A stretch of 64,000 nt of DNA from Tyto alba (lineage: Eukaryota > Chordata > Aves > Strigiformes > Tytonidae). Each line of letters begins with the position of its first letter. Positions within the stretch are counted from its first letter, which is position 1. The stretch lies in NCBI RefSeq assembly GCF_018691265.1, contig NW_024881316.1, positions 11,406,819 to 11,470,818 on the forward strand. Reading direction: 5' to 3'. Shown here one piece after another: positions 55,901 to 64,000 of this stretch. The notes under the pieces are model-generated. The model did no database searches and was not told the DNA's origin. It worked only from the letters and a program-made list of their open reading frames with translations. Both the position numbers and the translations under genes were made by a program.

Positions 55901-58565
55901 CTCTGGTCTAAATTAATCTTATGTAATGGCTCTCTTTGCATTTCATAACTGAGTAAATGCCATATTCATTAAAAAAATATATTTTTTGTTTTACATCGAT
56001 TTTTGTTTACCAGCACCGAACTTACCTCCCTTCACATGGCTTACAAAGAAAATAGCAAGACCTCCATCTAGGATTACATTTTACACAAAATCCCAACATT
56101 AAATTATTTGTATATCTGTACATACTGTCTTAATAATTCAGACAACTTTACAAGTATATTTATTTGTATAGTTTATAAATTATCACATAAACTATATTCA
56201 ACAAAATACTTCCATATATCATAATAATATTTCAACATAATATAAAAACGAGGCATATTTTATCCCAATCAGCATTTTAAATTGTACCTTTATCTGGATC
56301 CAACTGTTCCTGGGAAAGAATACCACACAACACTGGGTTCTTCCACACCCCTTTCTCTTGAGTAAGTGTAGTTAAAATATGCAGCTCCCGGCTGCCATTT
56401 TCCATCAAGTTTTTATGGGCCACCTGAAGGATATATTTTACAAAACAAAGTATTGTTAAGAAAAACTAAGAATATGTGTCTTTTCTACTCTTTTATATCT
56501 TCTGTCAAAAAAAACCTTTACCAGAAAAAGAGTTAAATATATAACAAAACAATCTTAACATTCAGCCTATATAGGTTTCACTTCTGCCTCTGTTGTCTAA
56601 GATTTAGGCAGAGAAACCAGAAAGATTGACTGCCCCAAACTTGCCTTGAGATTTATTAACAGGGCTACTTCTTAAATTTCTGAAAGTAGATTTTGAAATA
56701 GGCCTCCCTTTCAAAAATAGATGAGCAAATTCTCTGGTCCACATATTGGTCTGGAACCAGCTGCCTAAACTCTTATTTATTTCAGGCTCTTCAGCAGCTC
56801 AATTTTTATGCACTGGAGACACTGAAAAAAAGCTACTTTGTAAAGGCAAAAGACTTAAGCTGTAAGACCTTACTGCGTGGTTCTATGCAAATGATGAAGT
56901 CAGGGTGGAGTCTTAAAATCAATTACAATAGTTCCTACCACATTTAGATACAAGGATAGATTCTGGAAACAGAGGGATGCTTGGGGCAAATTAAATACCT
57001 TAAAAATTCTGTGGCTTGCATAGCAATATGCAACTTACACTGGTCCTACAAAGAAAAAGAAGGGCTCATCTCTATCTCCTCACTTTCCCACTGGCTCTGA
57101 AGGCTGTGTGACCTCCCATCGCAAAACACACCTCTTCAGAACTTATTTACATCAGGCAGTTGCTAGTTAAAATTGACTCTAAAAACCAGCCCTGCATCTT
57201 CCTACATTATTTAGGCTAAAAATCTTTAAGTAACTGTATTCCTTCTTCCTCCCCAACTTCCACCTTTTTTTTTGCTGACAAAACTGTAGGCAGGAACACC
57301 CAACTACATATTTCTGATAAATACTGAGGAGCAGAACTTGTTTCAACACCCTCCTTTAAAGCAGAGCTCCAATTCTTAACCTGCTAGTGCCCTGTGGGAG
57401 GATCTAACAATCCTGCAGTATCAATAGATCTTTCACTCATAATAAATCTTCTAAGTACAACTACAACCATAAATAGTAAAGAATGACTTATATGATATTA
57501 TTTCATTTCTAACAGTGTTAATAGACAAATATCTTTCAAAACATGAGCTTGCTTTCAAGTATCTAAACATTTTTTTATCCAAAGCTGCTATATGAACTAT
57601 GACAGATGAGTGGTATGGCTGACAGAAATTGCTGTGGAGTACACAGAATTTCCAGCTGGAGGGCTTGATCTTTATCAGCCACCATGAAACCAGTCCACAG
57701 ACATGATACATACTCAGTATCCCCAAGTTTCTAAGCCATTCTTAAAAGCTATTAGGTCTTCATTTCATGAATCAAACTCACCTGTACAAAAGCCTGAAAT
57801 TCTTCCCATTTATTTTCAGGTAAATCGAGAGGCAGACACAGTAGAAGTTCAATACAGCTTCTGGAAGGCAAATAGGAATATTATTTGATGGAACTTCTGG
57901 CTTTTAAAATGTATAATCAACAATTCTTAATTCTAGTATTCAAACAGTTATTTGTTTGAAATGCCAAAGCCATAAAAGTCTGATTTGTTTGAACATATAA
58001 AGAAAAGGTGGTCACGGACACTCTTGCAGAAGCTGTAAAATCAAACGCTCTAAAACCCACTAATAATAACATTTAAAAAAACAAAAGTAAAAAGAAGAAT
58101 TTGTCACTGAAGTCCAATCCTGTAACAGCCTGTGTAAACTGTGGCACTTTCGGATAGCATGCACATTAATAGTAGCAAAATGTTTCAAGCCAGGGATGTT
58201 GGCTTGTCCTAAATCAGGAGTATTTCTCAAGATTGCTCCATTTTCAACAACCAAAGATATTCTCTCTCACATACAGCATTCACTGTGAGAAAGGAAGGTG
58301 CTTCCCAACCTATTTAGAATTTCTATAGACTGTCTGGATTGGGAAAGCATCTAGGCAGTGAAAAGTTAATGCCATACTGGTTGTTTTTAGTAACTGAAAA
58401 ACATACTCACAGTGCTAAACGTTCAAGCACAAAGGCTACATTTTCACACTCAGAGGTAAGATAAGGTCGTGCTTTAACATAACTTCGGATAGCCACTGTA
58501 TACACCTCTAACAGGGGCAGAGGGTCTTCCGATGTTTTCCACTTTTCTGCATATTCCAGCAAAGT
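33802..58565 (-). CDS. ZNF292: ZNF292 orthologue, 16-finger C2H2 protein (exons 2-8; exon 1 outside window)
   Basis: Seven minus-strand exons (58411-58565, 57782-57860, 56288-56423, 47000-47202, 44067-44203, 42729-42870, 33802-40992) join with matching phases into 2,680 residues. Adding the roughly 56-residue exon 1 would give a size close to human ZNF292 (about 2,720). Exons 2-7 encode the conserved helical N-terminal region. Exon 8 carries 16 C2H2 fingers: seven clustered at 40.38-39.52 kb, then single or paired fingers near 38.7, 37.85, 36.2, 35.6, 35.43, 35.3, 35.2 and 34.8 kb. An RLGRPPK AT-hook-like motif, an acidic SDDENDDKDK stretch and a basic ASKRKRK motif are also present. ZNF292 is a nuclear DNA-binding transcription factor; human loss of function causes a neurodevelopmental disorder. 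No frameshift or stop interrupts it. Confidence 0.97.
40993..42728 (-). other. ZNF292: ZNF292 intron 7
   Basis: A 1.7-kb A/T-rich intron. Contains a T/G simple repeat at 42205-42283; otherwise nothing recognised. Confidence 0.75.
42205..42283. repeat. T/G-rich simple repeat
   Basis: TTTTG, TGTG and TTGG units, including three GGTT repeats, over about 80 bp inside ZNF292 intron 7. Confidence 0.85.
42729..42870 (-). CDS. ZNF292: ZNF292 exon 7
   Basis: Acceptor TTGTTCTAG. One base completes a Trp codon, followed by 47 codons from ELTLFWSKLQQR to IKVINSE, and the donor GAG/GTAAGG. The sequence is helical and close to the mammalian protein. Confidence 0.95.
42871..44066 (-). other. ZNF292: ZNF292 intron 6
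   Basis: A 1.2-kb A/T-rich intron with GT/AG ends; nothing else is seen. Confidence 0.75.
44067..44203 (-). CDS. ZNF292: ZNF292 exon 6
   Basis: Acceptor CTTCTAG. 45 codons plus two bases, from IAEVDCKDALEMIC to GEMYCA and TG of a split Trp; donor CCTG/GTGAGT. Confidence 0.95.
44204..46999 (-). other. ZNF292: ZNF292 intron 5
   Basis: A 2.8-kb intron. Contains a CR1-type tail fragment at 45301-45475. The remainder is unrecognised. Confidence 0.7.
45301..45475 (-). mobile_element. CR1/L3-type LINE 3'-tail fragment (decayed)
   Basis: The plus strand resembles the reverse complement of old CR1/L3 tails: a GGTCTGC...CTCAGTGCCCCATCTC block, a GACAAGGACCATCAGC segment, then GGAAGAACATA. A CCCAGCTTCCAGCAAAGG piece follows near 45440. 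Sense is therefore minus. Based on recall of the family; ends approximate. Confidence 0.45.
47000..47202 (-). CDS. ZNF292: ZNF292 exon 5
   Basis: Acceptor TTTCTTTGAAG. Two bases complete a Val codon, then 67 codons from NEFLVFEGPVLLDMR to NEKLMEE; donor GAA/GTAAGT. Confidence 0.95.
48881..48946. repeat. short tandem duplication, unit about 41 bp
   Basis: The block TTCAATTATGATTACAAATA (48881-48900) recurs with one change as TTCAATTATTATTACAAATA (48922-48941), and both copies continue into ATCA. Confidence 0.8.
49200..49650. repeat. diverged tandem duplication, unit about 200 bp
   Basis: Two long copies share ordered blocks at a constant offset. CAGTAATCC occurs at 49257 and 49458; ACAGGAAGACCT at 49344 and 49547; GTGATT at 49205 and 49395, with a third related start (AGTGATC) near 49604. 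Sequence between blocks is similar but diverged, so the duplication is old. No known transposon is recognised in the unit. Confidence 0.75.
50400..51110 (-). mobile_element. decayed DIRS-type tyrosine-recombinase retrotransposon remnant
   Basis: Minus-strand translation of 50886-50698 gives 63 codons with one internal stop. It includes FKAATWNFFYPFTRQYAI and then RIGAAFSRIVLRCCLHE, which read like the C-terminal catalytic-tyrosine region of DIRS-type recombinases. A second piece, LLKYVPL (51092-51072), fits just upstream of it, separated by a 185-bp insert with a T18 run. The remnant ends at a 97-bp palindrome, consistent with the repeat-bounded ends of such elements. Known from the family: the recombinase is the 3'-most domain. 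Assignment is by recall; the copy is non-functional. Confidence 0.5.
50605..50701. repeat. 97-bp imperfect palindrome
   Basis: Outer arms GTGAATGTACATGTGGAC and GTCCACATGTGCGTTCAC are inverted partners. The centre is GTTACT-AGCC-AGTAAC (50644-50659), a perfect 6-bp stem with a 4-base loop. A further related arm, GTCCACATGTATGTCAC, lies at 50411-50427. It could fold into a long hairpin. Confidence 0.85.
53350..53580 (-). mobile_element. possible RNase H region of the same DIRS-like remnant
   Basis: The minus strand at about 53575-53505 reads KLIFSDHTAQ..., with the shape of an RNase H D-N/H-T-T segment, and lies 2.8 kb on the 5' side of the recombinase piece in the correct order and strand. 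Similarity is weak and frames are broken. Confidence 0.25.
53771..53810. repeat. 20-bp tandem duplication
   Basis: ATTCTGAATAGGTTATAATT is followed at once by the same 20 bp with a single T-to-C change. Confidence 0.9.
54800..55540 (+). mobile_element. old CR1/L3-type LINE fragment (reverse-transcriptase region)
   Basis: Ordered matches to the 3' part of CR1-type ORF2 occur on the plus strand: a TTTCTAAAGGCATTAAAAGA / AGTCCCTCA block near 54860, TCATATGGATAAATCATCAG, CAGTGGGTTCCCTGAGGATC, TTTATAAATATTTGGAAAAG, and AATCCTAACCACACATACAG near 55210. The polymerase active-site stretch is decayed. Stops and indels are frequent, so it is an ancient dead copy, inserted antisense to ZNF292. Confidence 0.7.
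56288..56423 (-). CDS. ZNF292: ZNF292 exon 4
   Basis: Acceptor TCCTTCAG. 45 codons plus one base, from VAHKNLMENGS to EQLDPDK; donor AAAG/GTACAA. Phase matches exon 5 across a 9-kb intron. Confidence 0.94.
56424..57781 (-). other. ZNF292: ZNF292 intron 3
   Basis: A 1.36-kb intron with GT/AG ends; no further feature recognised. Confidence 0.75.
57782..57860 (-). CDS. ZNF292: ZNF292 exon 3
   Basis: 79-nt exon. One base completes a Leu codon, then 26 codons (SCIELLLCLPLDL to FQAFVQ). Acceptor TGCCTTCCAG, donor ACAG/GTGAGT. Confidence 0.94.
57861..58410 (-). other. ZNF292: ZNF292 intron 2
   Basis: A 550-bp intron with GTGAGT donor and TTGCCTTCCAG acceptor; nothing else is seen. Confidence 0.75.
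58411..58565 (-). CDS. ZNF292: ZNF292 exon 2 (first coding exon in window)
   Basis: Acceptor TCTTAAACAG. 51 codons plus two bases, from TLLEYAEKWKTSEDPLP to LERLA; donor CACT/GTGAGT. Nearly identical to the mammalian sequence. The initiator exon must lie upstream, beyond 64 kb. Confidence 0.95.
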
Positions 58566-59309
58566 CTGTTTAAGAAAAAACAACCTCCAAATTAAGGAAC
58601 AAATGTAAGTTTTTAGTTTTATACTCCTCACTAGTACACTACCCTTCTTACTATGAATCACATGTTCTCAAAACATGACTTTTTTTCCTTAAAATTTGTT
58701 TCATTAACAGCTGGAACTTGAACTCCACGCAAAAATCATTCCCTTATCACATGAAAACATTATGACTGACACTTCCCCCCTACGGTATCACCATAAAATT
58801 CATTTACATTTTTTCCAAATACAAAAGCCTGAAGAGCACATCTGGGAACACACATACGTAACCTTTTTTTCAGAAATTCATAATTGAGGGACTGAAAACT
58901 CAGTTTGTAGACATTCAACTCTATAGTTTAGCATCTAAATCAAATAACTTTGAAAGTGTTAGCCTTTATTTTAACTTGTCTACTTTCAGGAACAGTTTTA
59001 CTTTTCCCCTTTTGCCACCTTGTTGATACAGATATGTTCGGGTATCACTTTTTACATGGTCCTGTAAGAAATAAGAACTACTCATTTTAAAGACAGCATA
59101 TATATACCTGAAACTCATTAGTCAAAAAGCTGTTTCCCTACTTTGCCACATGGAATACCTACAAACAATGGTTTAGAAATAAAACTCATGAGAGTGATGG
59201 AATAACCACCACCACCCGAAGTACAATAGGCTTCTGTTCATTTCAGTCAGGGACAGGGAGCTTGGACTCAGATACACATTAAGGTAGAGTAGCTAGCAAG
59301 GTTCTTCTG

Positions 59310-60290
59310 TCAGCATCTAAACCATGTCCCTTGTGGATCTCTGTCCTCCAGCCTGGGGCATCTTAATGGATTGCAAACTAATTTCTGCGCTATGGCAGAT
59401 TGCAGTCTGTCATATTAAGAAGATCAGTTTTGCTGTTTACTTCTTGGGGGGTATAACAGGCAGAAAGCTTAGAGTAACAGATAGCAATTTTGGTTAACAC
59501 CTTGTTCAAAGCAGGGCCATTAGAATAAGATGTTTGTAGCAATGTCCAGTGGAGCTGTGACCATCCTGAAGGACAAAGACCCTACAGCCTCTGTGGGCAA
59601 CCTGATTCCGAGTCTGACTACCACTTATTGGGATTTTCCCTCACCAGTACCTAGATGCAGTCCCGCATGCTCTCAATAAAGGGATTAATCTCCCTCAACC
59701 TGCTGGCCGCGCTCTTGCGAGCACGGCCGAGGGTGTAGCTGGCGCTGTGCCGCACGGGCACGCTGTGGCCGCTCAGGAGGACGGCTGGCTTGGCGTTCGC
59801 AGAGCTGCTCGCCGGCCACCGGCCTCTGCGGGGCATGGGGTGACTCCCTCCCACACGCAGGGCTCGGCGCCCGCCTCAGCTGATCTGCGGGGCTGCCTGC
59901 TCCCACGGGGCGTTGAGGGTCCTCTCCAAAGTCTCCCTGACCTCCCGTGTAGGGATTGCTCCCAACAATTTGGTACCATCTGCAAACGTGCTGAGGATAC
60001 ACTCTGTCCCCTCAGCCAACTAATAAAGCAGAGGGTATTTGCTCCAGTGTCAAGCCTTGATAGGATGCCACAAGTAGCCAGGTGCCATCTGGAGTGTGTA
60101 CTACTAAGCACAAGTCTTTGAGCCCACAGCTCAGCCACCTTACCACATTGCCAGGATAAGTGAACTTGTTTATAAGGATACTACAGGAGACCAAGTCCAA
60201 GGCCTTGATGATGTCAGGCAGAAAAACATCCGCAGAACCAGCAGTTTCATCACAGAAGGAAATCAGGTGTGTCAGTGTGAAAGCATTTTA
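59310..60290 (-). mobile_element. CR1 LINE copy (3' part, decayed)
   Basis: The plus strand runs like the reverse complement of avian CR1. In order: ACCATGTCCC near 59325, CTGTGGGCAACCTG near 59595, ATCTCCCTCAACCTGCTGG near 59690, a G/C-rich stretch, CAAACGTGCTGAGGATACAC near 59990, and AGACCAAGTCCAAGGCCTTG near 60190 followed by TTTCATCACAGAAGGAAATC. Sense is therefore minus, the same as ZNF292. Indels break the frame. Confidence 0.72.
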
Positions 60291-62288
60291 CATAGCTCAT
60301 ACTGTCAAGGCCATTTAGAAAAAGTCACGGTTCCTCTTTTTATTAAGGTCAGCTGTAATTAAAACAACTTTGACAATATCGGTTCAATTCTGACAAGGTT
60401 TGTTCTGGTAAGGAAAATCAGAGTCCTCAGGACAATAAAGCTCTTCTGCTACAGAATCCCCCACATAACTGAACAAAAACCAGAACAAAGTGGTTCTCAA
60501 CTCATTTTAACATGCAAATACTAAAATTTTGTTTAATTTTTTATATGCAAATGTAACAATCTTAATGAACTTGCTATATCTTGGATATAATGCAACTCAA
60601 ACAATAAAATCTGACTTTAAGCAAGTTGTCTCTGGCTTTATGTATTGGAAAGTAAGAAAACCAAACATTAATTCTTCAGGAAAGGCAAGTCAGTCACATT
60701 AAAAGAGAAAACAAAAAAATCCCCATAGCTTTATTCCTGTCTTCAACTCTACTAAGTTTAGCATAAGTTAAATTCAGCGTTACAGATATCTATGTAAGAT
60801 ATCTCTCCTGAGTTACCTAGTGGTACTATTAAGAACATATTTTAAATTCTCGTATTTGGCAGTGTCTAAAATAAACACTCCCAGTAAAAAATGTCAATTG
60901 AACTAAATCAGAAAACTGTTCACCATACTACCACCAGGTTACAGCACAGACAAAACACAGACCAAAGATATCCCAGTCAGGAACATAACAGGTAAAAAAT
61001 ATGCAGGTTTTGACAAACTGTTGCATTAAAACATATTTCAGGCTTAAATTAAGTATTAATACACAATCACCTCAAAAGAAGTTACATATTCTACTTTTCT
61101 GCTGCAGCAGCAGACACTGCTGCAGCAGAAGATGCTTCTGCAGCATCTAGTGCTCCCTATTGGAACTTTGAACCTGACTGGAATATTGTCCATTTTACTA
61201 TAACACCCAGTATGATGCTCTCCTAACAGCAGCAAAAAAAGCACCACAGATCACGGCAGAGAAATCAAGGAAGAGTAAAACAGCGCAGAAGCATGAAAGA
61301 AGCAACAAAGGAGGACTAGATAAACAAGTTAACAATGCTAGCAAACATCTATTTTGGTATCAATTTGGCAATTTTGATCATTGCACTGGAATAATCAGAT
61401 CAGAACAAAGAAGTCAGCTTCAAAGAATCTTGAAAGTAACTCCAGTAAAATGTCTCCCTCTGTACAAATACACACATAACCAGATTTACTGTGATTTCAG
61501 TTACTGATTTGTCATACATGACATGTTTAGGATGCTAGTGGTAAAACAGCAAAGCTAAAGAAAAAGCAGCCTATGAAAGTATACTTTACATCCTTCACTC
61601 TCCGAGTCCTGAAGCAATGTTTTGGACAGAACAGGCAATGACTTCCCCTCATCCAGCTGACAGAAGTATTCACATTAAAAGAGTGAACAGGACAAACTTC
61701 TGGTTTACATGAATGCCACAAGACCTGCAGAAGAAATCCTTTGGCCTTAACTTGATGCTGTTTCTTGTTATGAATACAACAGAGCAATCAATGCAGCACC
61801 TTTCAGAGTATAGTACTATAGAAAATTTAAAATAGAAACCATACTTGTATAATCCTTTTTCCTTATGGAATAAACTTTTCCTTTTAAGTGCTCAGATATG
61901 ACCTATTTTTGCACTGGAGAAAACAACACACAACTGCTTTTTGTTAAATGATTATTACAGCTTAACTAATTTACGCTTGCTTAAAAGAAATAATTCTCCC
62001 TATAAAGGAGAAATGTGAAAACAACTTGCTGATGACATTGAATAAAAGAGGGACAAACATGGTAATAAAACATTCAGCATAGCTTATGGTTCATATGGAT
62101 TCTTAAATATGCTGGGAAAATTCTTTGCATTAGCTTGGAGTGCTACCTAGCTCATACAGGGAGTCAGCTTCACAATCAGAGATTAATAGTTAAAGCTGAC
62201 GTCATCATCATGAATTACTTTCCTTTTTTGATTAAACTGAAACAACGTATTTCTCCTTTTAGACTAAATATTTTAAAAAAATAACCAC

Positions 62289-62332
62289 AAAAAAAAAACA
62301 AAACAAAACAAAACAAAACAACAAAAAACAAA
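62289..62332. repeat. (AAAAC)n simple repeat
   Basis: Poly(A) leading into four AAAAC units and related A/C-rich sequence. Confidence 0.9.
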
Positions 62333-64000
62333 GCAAGTGGTAGCTAACTTATCAGACCAAGGCAGTAACAGGTTACATAAACTACCAGTCAGTTTTATCC
62401 AGCTGATTGTCCAAACTTGCTAGACAGGCCTGGCCATCAAAAATCTGCCAAATAGCTTCTGCCAGTAAGATAAGTTTATATTTTGGAAGTTGATATATGA
62501 AGTCATGAATCCTGCTTAATACTAGAAACACTAGGCCAAGGACCTGATGTAAATAAGATTTTTAATGTAGCCCACCTACCTTTACTAGTGTCCTCTTCAG
62601 CAGACCGCAGCAAGCAACAAGATTAATGCAAGCTTTGGCAAGTGAAGGATATTTTGAAGGTAGCTACCAAGCCAAGACAACATATCCTGAAAGCCTCAAA
62701 GTGTTAAGTTTGAGCTCAAAGTGAGCAGAAGATGGAAGAAGAAAGGGGTGAGGAAGGAGGCTGAAGTAGAGAGATGTAACTGAGCAACTGGTCATCTGAG
62801 AAGTGTGACTGAAGAATTATCAAGAGGATTCTCATCTGTTGTTGCAGACAGCAACATCTAGAATCTAAAGAAGAAGCCAGCAGCCTCAGCAGAGAGACAC
62901 TGATTCGTAAAGCAAGCTATGACAAGTGACCACGGAGACATGTAACAACGAGATCAGAAGACCTCAAGTTTCATGGGGCAGGGAAGAGAGACCTTACAGG
63001 TAGTCAGCATGCTAAAAAACCTCCAGCTAGGCAGTATCACCATCTGAACTGCACAAAGGAAGATACTGAAGACCAGAGGCCCATTATGATGGAACCCAGC
63101 TACAATTCTCCTTCATAAATAGGAACTTTACAGAAATACCATGCAGTCATTAATACCAAAACACTGGATTGGGAAGAACTATAAAAGCACTTGCAGAACC
63201 TATGAAAGCACAACCAACACTACTCCAATCCACATCCACATTAATAAGGATAAATTGAAGCAAATAAAATTTTATCTTGAAAATATGAGGTTTAGGAGTA
63301 GCTAACCAAAGCAAAAGTAGATATAATCAACACTTTGGCAAATTCTCAGAATCCACCACCTATCAAAAAATATTCTGTATGTTGGTGAGCTGTTATGACC
63401 AATACTGTCCTTTAAAAGTGGCAAACACACTGCAAACACACTGTATAAAGCAAGCTGAGAAGTTTGCACTATAACATAGTGGCACTAATTTATTTCAACA
63501 TTAAATAGTGCTATTTTTATGTTGTATATATAGATCAGCCACTTCCAAGTCATTATATGAACTATATTAAGCACTTATGCCTACCACGCCCTTCAAAAGT
63601 ATTTGTCAGCATGACAGATTTCCTTGTCTGGATGTCCCTAGACTATATAGCACTGCCACTGTGCAAAGAAAATCAACTTCATTCTGCTTTGCTTAATGAA
63701 TCATTGTTGTGCTCTGCTTACAACCATAAAAAGAAAGAATTTTACCCCCAGCCCTGGGCCTCATTAAGTTATTTATCTCCCTAGTCAGGACACGCTTGTT
63801 AATCAAGCCAAGTACTGTATTCAGAGCACAGCAGCAAAGTTGTGTTCCTCTATGAGACTGAAACAGGCTTTTTATTTCAGGAGCAGCTTACACAGTCAAG
63901 AATGCTCCAAAAAAATGGAATAATCTTGATTTGTACAATAAAAATCAGTAAGTATTACATCTGTGATTTAAAATGTGGAAAATATTTAGCTATGGGTAGT

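Larger units (their letters stand above)
47203..56287 (-). other. ZNF292: ZNF292 intron 4 (repeat-bearing, 9.1 kb)
   Basis: The largest complete intron in the window. It holds short tandem duplications near 48.9 and 53.8 kb, a tandem array with a unit of about 200 bp at 49.2-49.65 kb, a palindrome and DIRS-like remnant from 50.4 kb, and an old CR1 copy at 54.8-55.5 kb. The part from 51.1 to 54.6 kb is probably further decayed element sequence, but I cannot assign it securely. Confidence 0.65.
58566..64000 (-). other. ZNF292: ZNF292 intron 1 (partial)
   Basis: Runs off the window edge. It contains a CR1 copy at 59.3-60.3 kb, paired CTG/CAG palindromes near 61.1 kb and an AAAAC simple repeat at 62.29 kb. 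No CpG island or initiator exon is visible, so the promoter is beyond 64 kb. Confidence 0.7.

Overview
The window is vertebrate nuclear DNA, most likely avian. Split coding exons with consensus GT/AG sites, AATAAA poly(A) signals, a CpG-island promoter and several decayed CR1-type LINEs all point to a sauropsid, and the fairly compact introns and low repeat load favour a bird. The gene order ZNF292 - GJB7 - SMIM8 - C6orf163, with relative strands -, +, -, -, is the human 6q14-q15 order read in reverse. It is therefore a conserved syntenic block (human 6q broadly corresponds to chicken chromosome 3).

Layout. Positions 0.36-7.65 kb hold C6orf163 on the minus strand: five coding exons whose phases join exactly into a 329-residue coiled-coil protein. 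Positions 10.7-13.1 kb hold SMIM8 on the minus strand: two coding exons encoding a 92-residue single-pass membrane protein, plus a predicted non-coding first exon in a CpG island with an NRF1 site. Positions 13.3-26.2 kb are gene-poor intergenic DNA. Positions 26.24-26.90 kb hold the connexin GJB7 on the plus strand, broken by about five frameshifts, so it is a pseudogene here. Positions 26.9-33.8 kb are intergenic DNA and the probable ZNF292 3' UTR. Positions 33.8-58.6 kb hold ZNF292 exons 8 to 2 on the minus strand: 2,680 residues in seven exons with all 16 C2H2 fingers. Exon 1 lies beyond 64 kb.

The three intact genes are neighbours rather than an operon or pathway. ZNF292 is a nuclear zinc-finger protein, SMIM8 a small membrane protein of unknown role, and C6orf163 an uncharacterised coiled-coil protein. 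ZNF292 (minus) and the GJB7 remnant (plus) converge on the 27-33 kb interval.

The most unusual material is in the 9-kb ZNF292 intron between exons 5 and 4. It holds (i) a diverged tandem array with a unit of about 200 bp, (ii) a 97-bp imperfect palindrome, (iii) next to it, a minus-strand remnant that translates like the C-terminus of a DIRS-type tyrosine recombinase, and (iv) an old CR1 copy at 54.8-55.5 kb. I see no convincing tRNA, rRNA or snRNA gene, no CRISPR array and no intact mobile element. All homology statements come from reading and recall; no search was run.
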